Shown here: positions 8,150 to 16,524 of the stretch, piece by piece
Layout: every line of letters starts with the position of its first letter
How positions within the stretch are numbered: the first letter of the stretch is position 1
DNA from: an uncultured Acetatifactor sp.
GTDB lineage: Bacteria > Bacillota > Clostridia > Lachnospirales > Lachnospiraceae
NCBI GenBank assembly: GCA_910585665.1
Contig: CAJUFI010000039.1
Coordinates: 1 to 39,065 of the forward strand
Reading direction: 5' to 3'
Length of the DNA: 39,065 bases
Position numbers and translations under genes: made by a program
The notes under the pieces: generated by a model
Told to the model about the DNA's origin: nothing
What the model saw: only the letters and a program-made list of their open reading frames with translations
Databases searched by the model: none

Positions 8150-9745
8150 ATGAATCATTATACAGAAGAAATCAGCCGCCGCCGCACCTTTGCGATCATT
8201 TCCCACCCGGACGCAGGAAAGACTACGCTTACAGAGAAGTTCCTGCTGTACGGCGGCGCCATCAACCTGGCCGGAAGCGTCAAGGGAAAGGCCACGGCCA
8301 GACATGCCGTCTCCGACTGGATGCAGATAGAGAAGGAGAGAGGAATCTCGGTCACCTCCTCTGTGCTGCAGTTCGAATACGACGGCTATTGCATCAATAT
8401 ACTGGACACGCCGGGGCACCAGGATTTCTCGGAGGACACCTACCGCACCCTGATGGCTGCGGATTCCGCCGTGATGGTGATAGATGCCTCCAAAGGCGTG
8501 GAGGCCCAGACCAGGAAGCTGTTCAAAGTCTGCGTCATGCGCAAGATTCCCATTTTCACCTTCATCAACAAGATGGACCGGGACGCCAACGACACCTTTG
8601 ATCTGCTAGACGATATCGAGAAGGAGTTAGGCATAGCTACCTGCCCGGTGAACTGGCCCATCGGTTCCGGAAAGGAATTCAAAGGCGTCTACGACAGGGA
8701 GAAACAGTGCGTGATATCCTACTCCGACACGGAGAAGGGCACGAAGGAAGGAACGGCTACGGAAGTGCCTGTTCGGGAGGAGGCGCGTCTGCGGGAGCTG
8801 ATCGGGGATTCCGCGGCGGACAAGCTTCTGGAGGAAATCGACCTTCTGGACGGCGCCGGGGCAGAGTTCGACCTGGACACGGTGCGGGCAGGGAATCTTA
8901 CGCCGGTGTGCTTCGGTTCTGCGCTGACCAATTTCGGCGTGGAAATCTTTCTGCAGCATTTCCTGAAGATGGCCACCACCCCGCTGCCCAGGAAATCGGA
9001 TCTGGGGCTCATAGACCCTGCGGAGCACGAGTTCAGCGCTTTCGTGTTCAAAATCCAGGCGAACATGAACAAGGCCCACAGGGACCGCATCGCCTTCATG
9101 CGCATCTGCTCCGGCAAGTTCGATGCCCAGATGGAGGTGCGCCATGTGCAGGGCGGCAAGGTCATGCGCCTTTCCCAGCCCCAGCAGATCATGGCGGATG
9201 ACAGGAAAATCTTAAGCGAGGCCTATGCGGGGGACATCATCGGCGTTTTTGACCCGGGCATCTTCTCCATCGGGGATACCCTGTGCATGCCGAAGGAGAA
9301 GTTCCAATATGAGGGCATCCCCACCTTCGCCCCGGAGCATTTTGCCAGGGTGCGTCAGATAGACACCATGAAGCGCAAGCAGTTCGTCAAGGGCATCGAG
9401 CAGATTGCCCAGGAGGGCGCTATCCAGATTTTCCAGGAGTTCAATACAGGCCTGGAGGAAATCATCGTGGGCGTGGTGGGCGTGCTGCAGTTCGACGTGC
9501 TGAAATACCGTCTGGAGAATGAGTACAATGTGGAGATCCGGCTGGAGAGCCTGCCCTATGAGCACATCCGCTGGATTGAGAATAAGGATGAGGTGGACAT
9601 CGAGAAGCTGACGGGGACTTCCGATATGAAGAAGGTGAAGGACATGAAGGGCAATCCGCTGCTCCTGTTCGTGAACTCCTGGAGCATCGGCATGACCCTT
9701 GACCGGAACAAGGGTCTGGTGCTGGCGGAGTTCAGCAGAAACTGA
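8150..9745 (+). CDS. prfC: peptide chain release factor 3
   Basis: A 531-residue translational GTPase that recycles RF1/RF2 from the ribosome after peptide release. GTPase motifs: G1 SHPDAGKTT at residues 18-26, G3 DTPGHQDF starting at residue 86, and G4 NKMD at 140-143. The segment TARHAVSDWMQIEKERGISV between them is the RF3 form of the switch I region. The length and the HVQGGKVMRLSQPQQIMA segment favour RF3 over EF-G or TypA. It lies behind the spoIIIA operon and 27 bp ahead of a transglutaminase-like lipoprotein. prfC is not part of the classic Bacillus version of this locus. Confidence 0.96.
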   Translation: MNHYTEEISRRRTFAIISHPDAGKTTLTEKFLLYGGAINLAGSVKGKATARHAVSDWMQIEKERGISVTSSVLQFEYDGYCINILDTPGHQDFSEDTYRTLMAADSAVMVIDASKGVEAQTRKLFKVCVMRKIPIFTFINKMDRDANDTFDLLDDIEKELGIATCPVNWPIGSGKEFKGVYDREKQCVISYSDTEKGTKEGTATEVPVREEARLRELIGDSAADKLLEEIDLLDGAGAEFDLDTVRAGNLTPVCFGSALTNFGVEIFLQHFLKMATTPLPRKSDLGLIDPAEHEFSAFVFKIQANMNKAHRDRIAFMRICSGKFDAQMEVRHVQGGKVMRLSQPQQIMADDRKILSEAYAGDIIGVFDPGIFSIGDTLCMPKEKFQYEGIPTFAPEHFARVRQIDTMKRKQFVKGIEQIAQEGAIQIFQEFNTGLEEIIVGVVGVLQFDVLKYRLENEYNVEIRLESLPYEHIRWIENKDEVDIEKLTGTSDMKKVKDMKGNPLLLFVNSWSIGMTLDRNKGLVLAEFSRN

Positions 9746-9772
9746 TACCGGAGGTAGAAGGAGATCGGGAAG

Positions 9773-11068
9773 ATGGTAAGTAAGAAAGCGCGTATCGCAT
9801 CGCTTATGACATGGCTGCTGCTTATGGGCATGCTCTGCACAGGCTGTGCCGGAAAGGATATCCTGGACGAGATTCCCAGGGACTATGCCCTGTCGGACAA
9901 GGTGTCCGAAAGCGTTCCTGAGTCGGAGGGAGAGGATGCGGAGGGAGAGGGGGAATCTGAGAGCGGAGCGCTCGTGGTGAGCATAATTCCGCTGGATGAA
10001 GCGCCATCCGTGGATTTCCGGATGGAGGAGGCCTTCTCCTTTGCCTACGACAGCCTCAGCGAGGCGGAGCGGATCTGGTACCATGATATAGAAGAAATCC
10101 TGGGAAGCTTCGGCGAAAGCGGGGTGCTGAGCTCCGAGGGCCTCAGGGCCGGGCTGGACGAGAGGAATATCGACAAGGTCTTCCAGTGCGTCTTGAACGA
10201 TCATCCGGAATTGTTCTATGTGGAGGGCTACTCCTATACGAAGTACACAAGGGGGAACGTGCTGGCCTCCGTGGAGTTCTCCGGCACCTACAGCGTGGAT
10301 CTGGAGACGGCCCAGAAGCGGCAGAAGGAGATTCAGGCTGCCGCGGATGCCATTTTGGCCGGGATAGACAGCGGCGCTTCCGATTATGACAAAGTAAAGT
10401 ATGTATATGAGACCTTGATCCGCAGCACGGATTATGACCTGAACGCGGAGGATAACCAGAACATTTATTCCGTGTTCGTCCACCATCTGTCCGTCTGTCA
10501 GGGCTATGCCAAGGCCACCCAGTACCTGCTGAACAAGCTGGGGGTGGAGTGCACGCTGGTGCTGGGGACCGTGGAGACGGGAGAGGGGCATGCCTGGAAC
10601 CTGGTGAACGTGGACGGGGATTATTACTATGTGGACACTACCTGGGGGGATGTCTCCTATCAGACGGAGGAATCAGATTCCCAGGAAAGCGCCCAGATGG
10701 TCATGCCGGAGATCAATTATGATTATCTGAACGTGACGTCCGAGGAGCTTCTGCGCACCCACATCATTGGCGGCGAGGTGCCTATGCCGGTTTGTACGGC
10801 CACGGCGGCGAACTATTATGTGAGGGAGGGTTCCCTGTTTCTCTCCTATGACAGGGAGCAGATGGCGGCATTGTTCCAGAAGGCCATAGAAAACGGGCAG
10901 CGCGATGTGACGATCAAATGCGCGGACGCCGCCTGCTACAGCGAAATCATCACCTCCCTCATAGACGGCCAGGAAATCTTCAACTATCTGACGGACCGGG
11001 ACGGCGGGGTCGCCTACGCGCAAAACGAAAAGCAGCTGTCGCTGACATTTTGGGTGACAAATGAGTAG
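9773..11068 (+). CDS. transglutaminase-like lipoprotein
   Basis: A 431-residue exported protein. The signal peptide has a hydrophobic stretch (residues 11-21) and a plausible, slightly atypical lipobox LCTGC ending at Cys25. An acidic Glu/Ser/Gly-rich spacer follows. The transglutaminase-like core has Cys242 in SVCQGYAK, His273 in GHAWN and Asp288 in YVDTTWGD, so the catalytic triad is complete. The motif NDHPELFYVEG is shared with the protein at 369-2051, making them paralogues with different membrane anchors. The substrate is unknown; the family includes peptidases and cross-linking enzymes. It begins 27 bp after prfC and may be co-transcribed. Confidence 0.85.
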   Translation: MVSKKARIASLMTWLLLMGMLCTGCAGKDILDEIPRDYALSDKVSESVPESEGEDAEGEGESESGALVVSIIPLDEAPSVDFRMEEAFSFAYDSLSEAERIWYHDIEEILGSFGESGVLSSEGLRAGLDERNIDKVFQCVLNDHPELFYVEGYSYTKYTRGNVLASVEFSGTYSVDLETAQKRQKEIQAAADAILAGIDSGASDYDKVKYVYETLIRSTDYDLNAEDNQNIYSVFVHHLSVCQGYAKATQYLLNKLGVECTLVLGTVETGEGHAWNLVNVDGDYYYVDTTWGDVSYQTEESDSQESAQMVMPEINYDYLNVTSEELLRTHIIGGEVPMPVCTATAANYYVREGSLFLSYDREQMAALFQKAIENGQRDVTIKCADAACYSEIITSLIDGQEIFNYLTDRDGGVAYAQNEKQLSLTFWVTNE

Positions 11069-11083
11069 GAATCATGCTATAAT
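11054..11083 (+). promoter_or_regulatory. candidate promoter of the yqhY block
   Basis: GTGACA (11054-11059) and a perfect TATAAT (11078-11083) are 18 bp apart. The -35 box overlaps the end of the upstream lipoprotein gene. The leader to yqhY would be about 38 nt. A second AT-rich hexamer (TAATAT) follows at 11090. Confidence 0.5.
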
Positions 11084-11127
11084 GTAGCTTAATATAGTGA
11101 AATCACTTTTTCAGGAGGGCATCTTTC

Positions 11128-11508
11128 ATGGAGAAAGAAACGGACAAGAGTACAGTTGTATTGAAGGCCGAGGAGAACGTAGGGGTGGTGCAGATCGCCG
11201 ACGACGTGGTGGCGATGATCGCATCCCTGGCGGCTACGGAGGTGGACGGCGTCAGCGCCATGGCCGGTAACATCACCAATGAGCTCATGAGCAAAGTGGG
11301 CATGAAGAAGCTGAGCAAAGGCGTGCGGGTGGTGGTGACGGGCCGCAGCGTGAGAGTGGATCTGGCCGTCACGATGGAATACGGGTATAATATCCCTGCC
11401 ACCTGTCATCAGGTTCAGGCGAAAGTGAAAGCGGCCATCGAGAACATGACGGGCCTGAGCTGTACCGACGTGAATATCCGGATTGCCGGCGTGAGAGTGA
11501 GAGGTTAG
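11128..11508 (+). CDS. yqhY: Asp23/Gls24 family envelope stress protein
   Basis: A 126-residue Asp23/Gls24 (DUF322) protein. Typical segments are VQIADDVVAMIASLAATEVDGVSAM near the start and the C-terminal VQAKVKAAIENMTGLSCTDVNI. Some relatives in the family are membrane-associated cell-envelope stress proteins; the exact role of the nusB-linked type (YqhY) is less well known and has been tied to fatty acid synthesis in Bacillus, where it follows accBC. Here accBC is absent from the neighbourhood. AGGAGGG at 11113-11119 sets the start. nusB begins five bases after its stop. Confidence 0.9.
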   Translation: MEKETDKSTVVLKAEENVGVVQIADDVVAMIASLAATEVDGVSAMAGNITNELMSKVGMKKLSKGVRVVVTGRSVRVDLAVTMEYGYNIPATCHQVQAKVKAAIENMTGLSCTDVNIRIAGVRVRG

Positions 11509-11513
11509 GCAAA

Positions 11514-11918
11514 ATGGGGAGGCATGAACAGAGGGAGCAGGTTTTCAGGCTGTTGTTTCAGGTAGAGTTCCATCCGGCGGAAGACATGCCGAGGCAGATG
11601 CGGCTGTTTGTGGAAGACAATGAAGCGATTGCTTCCATACGGGATGCCGATTATATCGAGGCGCGCTGTCAGGCGGTCTGCCGGGAGCTTCCCGAGATAG
11701 ACAAGCTGATAGACCAGAATACAGTGGGATGGGACACCAACCGGATGGGCAAGGTGGAACTGGCAGTGCTCCGCCTGGCAGTGTACGAGCTGCGCTTTGA
11801 CGAGGATATTCCGGCAGGCGTGGCCATCGATGAGGCGGTAGAACTGGCGAAACAGTACGGCCAGGATAACGCGGGGGGCTTCGTGAACGCCATCCTGGCC
11901 AAAATCGCAAAGCTGTGA
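11514..11918 (+). CDS. nusB: transcription antitermination protein NusB
   Basis: A 134-residue all-helical protein with the NusB pattern: an N-terminal GRHEQREQVFRLLFQVEF helix and C-terminal RLAVYELRFDEDIPAGVAIDEAVELAKQYG. It binds boxA RNA with NusE (ribosomal protein S10) to help RNA polymerase through ribosomal RNA operons. The ribosome site is weak (AGAGGTTAGG), consistent with coupling to yqhY five bases upstream. xseA follows after 16 bp. Confidence 0.95.
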   Translation: MGRHEQREQVFRLLFQVEFHPAEDMPRQMRLFVEDNEAIASIRDADYIEARCQAVCRELPEIDKLIDQNTVGWDTNRMGKVELAVLRLAVYELRFDEDIPAGVAIDEAVELAKQYGQDNAGGFVNAILAKIAKL

Positions 11919-11934
11919 AGCTGGAAGACGGGTG

Positions 11935-13164
11935 ATGGAGATTCGGAATGTTGTAACGGTAGGACAATTGAATTCCTATATCAAAAATATGTTCACGCAG
12001 GACTATCTGCTGCAGCGGATCTTCGTAAAAGGCGAGGTCAGCAACTGTAAATACCATTCCTCGGGACATATTTATTTTACGTTGAAGGATTCCAGGGGGA
12101 CCATAAGCTGCGTGATGTTCGCGGGCAGCCGTTCGGGCCTCTCTTTTCGTATGTCCGAAGGCCAGCAGGTCATCGTGGGCGGCACCGTGGACGTGTATGA
12201 GAGGGACGGGAAGTATCAGCTGTACGCGAAGCAGATTATGCTGGACGGAAGCGGGCAGCTGTATGAGCGGTTCGAGATGCTGAAGCGAGAGCTGGAGGAA
12301 TCCGGCATGTTCGCCCGGGAGTATAAGCAGCCCATTCCCAGGTTCATCAGAACTTTGGGGGTGGTGACCGCGGATACGGGGGCGGCCGTCCGGGACATCA
12401 TCCAGGTGGCGGGCAGAAGGAACCCATATGTGCAGATCATCCTGTATCCGGCCATTGTACAGGGAGAGGCCGCGGTGGGCAGCATCGTGAGGGGCATACG
12501 GGCGCTGGAGGCATTGGGCGTGGACGTGATGATCGTAGGGCGCGGAGGCGGTTCCATAGAGGATCTGTGGGCCTTCAATGAGAGGGAAGTGGCCCAGGCG
12601 GTGTTCGACTGCTCCGTGCCCGTCATCTCGGCGGTGGGCCATGAGACGGACACCACGATCATCGATTTCGTGTCGGATCTGCGTGCGCCCACGCCCTCTG
12701 CCGCCGCGGAGCTGGCAGTGACGGATATCCGGGAGGTCCTGGGGGAGCTGGAGGGCAGAAAGGATGCCCTGGCCCGGCTGATGCAGCGGAGAATCCAGGA
12801 AAAGCGCATGAAAGCCCGGCAGATGGAGCTGAAGCTGAAAGCGGCCAGTCCTGCCAGTAGGATCCGGGAGAGGAAGATGGCGGCGCTCTCGGCGGAGGAG
12901 CGGCTGCAGGAACGGATGCGGCGGATCCTGGACAGGCGCCGCCATGAGCTGGCCATCTACATTGAACGGATGAAAGGGCTCTCCCCGCTGGAGAAGCTCA
13001 GCAGCGGATATTCCTATGTGGAGGATCAGGCGGGGCGGAATGTCCGTTCCGTCAGGCAGGTGCGGGAAGGGCAGGATATCACCATCCGGGTGAAGGACGG
13101 CCGGATCCAGGCCAGGACCACCGGGATACTGCCGCTTCCGGGAAGGCCGGGGGAACTGTGCTGA
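11935..13164 (+). CDS. xseA: exodeoxyribonuclease VII large subunit
   Basis: A 409-residue large subunit of exonuclease VII, which degrades single-stranded DNA in repair together with many XseB subunits. An N-terminal OB-fold domain (about residues 1-100) is followed by the catalytic domain, with GRGGGSIEDLWAFN near residues 202-215 and SAVGHETDTTIIDFVSDLRAP after it. A long coiled coil then covers about residues 265-345. A GTG at 11932 immediately precedes the chosen ATG at 11935; GGAAG at 11923 is better spaced for the ATG. xseB lies 162 bp downstream, a longer gap than usual with no recognisable gene in it. Confidence 0.95.
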   Translation: MEIRNVVTVGQLNSYIKNMFTQDYLLQRIFVKGEVSNCKYHSSGHIYFTLKDSRGTISCVMFAGSRSGLSFRMSEGQQVIVGGTVDVYERDGKYQLYAKQIMLDGSGQLYERFEMLKRELEESGMFAREYKQPIPRFIRTLGVVTADTGAAVRDIIQVAGRRNPYVQIILYPAIVQGEAAVGSIVRGIRALEALGVDVMIVGRGGGSIEDLWAFNEREVAQAVFDCSVPVISAVGHETDTTIIDFVSDLRAPTPSAAAELAVTDIREVLGELEGRKDALARLMQRRIQEKRMKARQMELKLKAASPASRIRERKMAALSAEERLQERMRRILDRRRHELAIYIERMKGLSPLEKLSSGYSYVEDQAGRNVRSVRQVREGQDITIRVKDGRIQARTTGILPLPGRPGELC

Positions 13165-13326
13165 AACCCCTGCCCATGGAAGCATCCGGCGTGGGCCAGG
13201 CCTGTGTCTTGCCGTGGGGTTCGCGGGAATGGACAGAAGGCGGCGAGACAGGCCGGAGACGGTTTCGGTGACTGAAAAGGATCAGGGAAAACGGAAGAGA
13301 TATCAGGACAAGGAAAGGGACAGCAT

Positions 13327-13563
13327 ATGGCGGAAGAGACGAGACGGCCGGGCCTGGAAGAGAATTTTGCCAGGCTGGATGAACTGATTGGACAGCTGGA
13401 CAGGGATGACATCCCTCTGGAGGAGGCGTTCCAGGCCTACAGCGCGGGCATGGCGCTTGTAAAGCAGTGCAACGACCAGATTGACAAAGTGGAGAAGCAG
13501 GTGCTTAAGCTCACCGAGGAGGGGCAGTTGGAGGAATTTGGGAATGGAAGCATCAGCATTTGA
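13327..13563 (+). CDS. xseB: exodeoxyribonuclease VII small subunit
   Basis: A 78-residue helical protein with the XseB signature FARLDELIGQLDRDDIPLEEAF and the second helix QCNDQIDKVEKQVLKL. It binds the coiled coil of XseA. The 3' end overlaps the ispA start by 20 bp in another frame, so the two are translationally linked. The ribosome site AAGGAAAGGG lies just upstream. Confidence 0.94.
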   Translation: MAEETRRPGLEENFARLDELIGQLDRDDIPLEEAFQAYSAGMALVKQCNDQIDKVEKQVLKLTEEGQLEEFGNGSISI

Positions 13564-14614
13564 AAAAGAACTGCAGAAGAAGACCGACTTTGCGGAGAAG
13601 GTGCTGAGGGAGCATCTCCCCGAGGAGGAGGGCCCTCAGAAGATGATCATGGAGGCCATGAACTACAGCCTGATGGCCGGAGGCAAGCGGCTGCGGCCTA
13701 TCCTGATGTGGGAGACTTATCGGATGTGCGGCGGGGAGCCCGGGGAGGCCATTGGGCATTTCATGGCTGCCATTGAGATGATTCACACCTATTCCCTGGT
13801 TCATGACGACCTTCCGGCCATGGACAACGACAGTTACCGCAGGGGGCGGGAGACCACATGGTACGTCTACGGAGAGGCCATGGGCATCCTGGCCGGGGAC
13901 GGGCTGCTGAACTATGCGTTCGAGACGGCTGCCCGGGCTGTGCAGGACTATGCTGCCTGTGGTACGGGGCTTTCCGGGGCGGATTCCCAGGGGAAGCTTT
14001 CCAACGCGGAGCGCCTGGCGGGGATGGAGCGGGCTGCGCGGGCGCTTGCGGTGCTGTCCGGGAAAGCGGGAATCTATGGCATGATCGGCGGCCAGGCGGT
14101 GGACGTCATGGAGGAAAAGGGATTGGAGCCGATTGGCCGGAAGGCTAACGGCGAAGGGGCTGCCTGGGCGGCTGCGGATTTGGCGGAGGGCAGTGCCGGG
14201 GCTGCGGATTCTGCAGGGCCGGATTCCATGGATGCCGGGAGCAGGCTGCTCTTTATCCATGCCCACAAGACGGCGGCCCTGATAGAGGCTTCTATGATGG
14301 TAGGAGCGATTCTTGCGGGCGCGTCCGGGCAGCAGGTGAAGGACATCGAAAAATGCGCTTACAACCTGGGTATCGCTTTCCAGATACAGGACGACATCCT
14401 GGACGTGGTGGGGGACAGCCAGGAGCTGGGCAAGCCGGTGGGCAGCGATGCCCAGAACCGGAAACAGACCTATGTCACCTGGAAGGGCCTGGAACAGTCC
14501 AGAGCGGACGTGGAATCGCTGTCCCGGGAAGCAGTGTCCATATTGGACGGCTTTGGGGGCGAGCATGCATTTCTGGAGCAGTTGATTCTGACATTGATCC
14601 ACCGAAGAAAATGA
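13544..14614 (+). CDS. ispA: polyprenyl (geranyl/farnesyl) diphosphate synthase
   Basis: A 356-residue trans-isoprenyl diphosphate synthase that joins isopentenyl diphosphate to allylic diphosphates. Both Asp-rich metal-binding motifs are present: HDDLPAMD and QIQDDILD. The start at 13544 is set by GGAGGA at 13530-13535; longer forms would run into xseB. The protein is about 55-60 residues longer than usual. Extra sequence lies before the ERLAGMERA helix and, more clearly, at about residues 198-237, an Ala/Gly-rich stretch between DVMEEKG and the HAHKTAALI helix. This keeps both active-site motifs intact. The gene sits between xseB and dxs as in many Firmicutes, next to the enzyme supplying its precursors. 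Confidence 0.93.
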   Translation: MEASAFEKELQKKTDFAEKVLREHLPEEEGPQKMIMEAMNYSLMAGGKRLRPILMWETYRMCGGEPGEAIGHFMAAIEMIHTYSLVHDDLPAMDNDSYRRGRETTWYVYGEAMGILAGDGLLNYAFETAARAVQDYAACGTGLSGADSQGKLSNAERLAGMERAARALAVLSGKAGIYGMIGGQAVDVMEEKGLEPIGRKANGEGAAWAAADLAEGSAGAADSAGPDSMDAGSRLLFIHAHKTAALIEASMMVGAILAGASGQQVKDIEKCAYNLGIAFQIQDDILDVVGDSQELGKPVGSDAQNRKQTYVTWKGLEQSRADVESLSREAVSILDGFGGEHAFLEQLILTLIHRRK

Positions 14615-14638
14615 CATGCCGCGCAGGGCGGCATGTCA
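14612..14638 (+). other. perfect stem-loop over the ispA stop codon
   Basis: TGACATGCCGC (14612-14622) and its exact reverse complement (14628-14638) form an 11-bp stem with a five-base loop. The ispA stop codon is the first three bases of the stem. No T-run follows, so it is not a classic terminator. It may stabilise or separate the ispA and dxs parts of the message. Confidence 0.85.
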
Positions 14639-14664
14639 GGAAGCGGGAAAGGCAAGGTACGGTT

Positions 14665-16524
14665 ATGTTGCTGGAGGACATAAGACAGGCGAACGACATC
14701 AAAAAGATAAGGAAAGAGGACCTGGGCGTGCTGGCCCAGGAGATCAGGGAATTCCTGATTCGGACGATCAGCGTGACAGGAGGGCATCTGGGCTCCAACC
14801 TGGGGGTCGTGGAGCTGACCATGGCGCTGCACCTTGTCCTGAACCTGCCGGAGGACAAAATCATCTGGGACGTAGGGCACCAGTCCTACACCCACAAGAT
14901 CCTCACCGGGCGGAAGGACGCCTTCGATTCCCTGCGCCAGTTCGGGGGCTTGAGCGGTTTCCCCAAGCGGAAGGAAAGCGAATGCGATGTCTTCGACACA
15001 GGGCACAGCTCCACTTCCCTCTCGGCGGGTGTGGGGCTTGTGAAAGCCAGGGAAATCACCGGCGGGAAGCATACTATCGTGTCTGTCATCGGCGACGGGT
15101 CCCTCACCGGGGGCATGGCTTACGAAGCCCTGAACAATGCCGCCAAACTGGAGACGAACTTCATCATCATCTTGAATGACAACAATATGTCCATCTCCGA
15201 GAATGTGGGTGGCGTGTCCAAATATCTGAACAACATCCGTACAGCCACAGGCTATCTGGACCTGAAAAAGGGAATCTACAACGCGCTTCAGGGCACCAAG
15301 AGAGGCGACAACACCATCAGCAGGATCCGCAGGGCCAAGAGCAGCTTCAAGCAGCTGGTGATTCCCGGCATGCTGTTCGAGGACATGGGAATCACTTACC
15401 TGGGGCCTGTGGACGGACATGACATCACGGCCCTGGTGGCCACCATCCAGGCGGCCAGGCGGGTGGAGGGGCCGGTGCTGATCCATGCCCTGACCCAGAA
15501 AGGGAAAGGCTACAGGCCCGCGGAGCGCCATCCGGCCAGATTCCACGGCACGGAGCCTTTCGACATCGAGACGGGCATTCCCTCCCACCCCAGGACGGTG
15601 GCCAATTACACGGATATCTTCTCCACGGTGATGTGCAAGCTGGGGCAGAGGGATGAAAAAATCGTGGCGATCACCGCGGCCATGCCGGACGGGACGGGAC
15701 TGAAGCGCTTCCACAATATGTACCCGGACCGTTTCTTTGACGTGGGGATAGCGGAGGAGCATGCGGTGACCTTTGCGGCAGGGCTGGCTCTGGGCGGCAT
15801 GAAGCCCATCGTGGCGGTGTATTCCTCCTTTCTGCAGAGGGCCTATGACCAGATCCTGCACGATGTGTGCATCCAGAACCTGCCGGTGGTGTTCGCCATA
15901 GACAGGGCTGGGCTGGTGGGCAGCGACGGGGAGACCCATCAGGGCATTTTTGATTTTACATACCTGTCCGGCATTCCCAATATGCATATCTGTGCGCCGA
16001 AGAATAAATGGGAGCTGTCCGATATGCTGAAGTTCGCCGTGGCCCTGGGCGCGCCTATAGCGGTGCGCTATCCCAGAGGGACGGCCTATGCGGGGCTGAA
16101 GGACCACCGCGCGCCTGTGGAGCTGGGCAGGGCGGAATGGATATACCGGGAGAAGGAGATCGCGCTGCTGGCTGTGGGCAGCATGGTGAAGACCGGGGAG
16201 ACGGTGCGGGAGATGCTGAAGGCCCAGGGGCATTCGGTGAGCCTGGTCAATGCCCGGTTCGTGAAGCCCATCGACCAGGAGGCGGTATACAGCGCCTGCG
16301 AAGACCACGAGCTGATAGTCAGTATGGAGGAGAACGTATCCTGCGGCGGCTACGGCGAGAAGGTGCTGGACTGTATGAACAAAAAGGGCCTCGGGAACCG
16401 CTTCCTGAACATCAGCATCCCCGATGCTTATGTGGAGCACGGGAATGTGGAGCTGCTGAAGAAGGAAATCGGCCTTGACGCGGAGAGCATCGTGAGGCGG
16501 ATCAGTGAGGCATTGGTGGGATAG
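14665..16524 (+). CDS. dxs: 1-deoxy-D-xylulose-5-phosphate synthase
   Basis: A 619-residue thiamine diphosphate enzyme that condenses pyruvate and glyceraldehyde 3-phosphate, the first step of the MEP isoprenoid pathway. Visible features are GGHLGSNLG with His41, the cofactor-binding GDGSLTGGMAYEALNNA (from residue 143), and the transketolase-like segment DVGIAEEHAVTFAAGLALGG. The frame is open further upstream, but the ATG at 14665 gives the standard N-terminus MLLEDIRQANDIKK and usual length. It lies 50 bp after ispA and abuts tlyA. Confidence 0.97.
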   Translation: MLLEDIRQANDIKKIRKEDLGVLAQEIREFLIRTISVTGGHLGSNLGVVELTMALHLVLNLPEDKIIWDVGHQSYTHKILTGRKDAFDSLRQFGGLSGFPKRKESECDVFDTGHSSTSLSAGVGLVKAREITGGKHTIVSVIGDGSLTGGMAYEALNNAAKLETNFIIILNDNNMSISENVGGVSKYLNNIRTATGYLDLKKGIYNALQGTKRGDNTISRIRRAKSSFKQLVIPGMLFEDMGITYLGPVDGHDITALVATIQAARRVEGPVLIHALTQKGKGYRPAERHPARFHGTEPFDIETGIPSHPRTVANYTDIFSTVMCKLGQRDEKIVAITAAMPDGTGLKRFHNMYPDRFFDVGIAEEHAVTFAAGLALGGMKPIVAVYSSFLQRAYDQILHDVCIQNLPVVFAIDRAGLVGSDGETHQGIFDFTYLSGIPNMHICAPKNKWELSDMLKFAVALGAPIAVRYPRGTAYAGLKDHRAPVELGRAEWIYREKEIALLAVGSMVKTGETVREMLKAQGHSVSLVNARFVKPIDQEAVYSACEDHELIVSMEENVSCGGYGEKVLDCMNKKGLGNRFLNISIPDAYVEHGNVELLKKEIGLDAESIVRRISEALVG

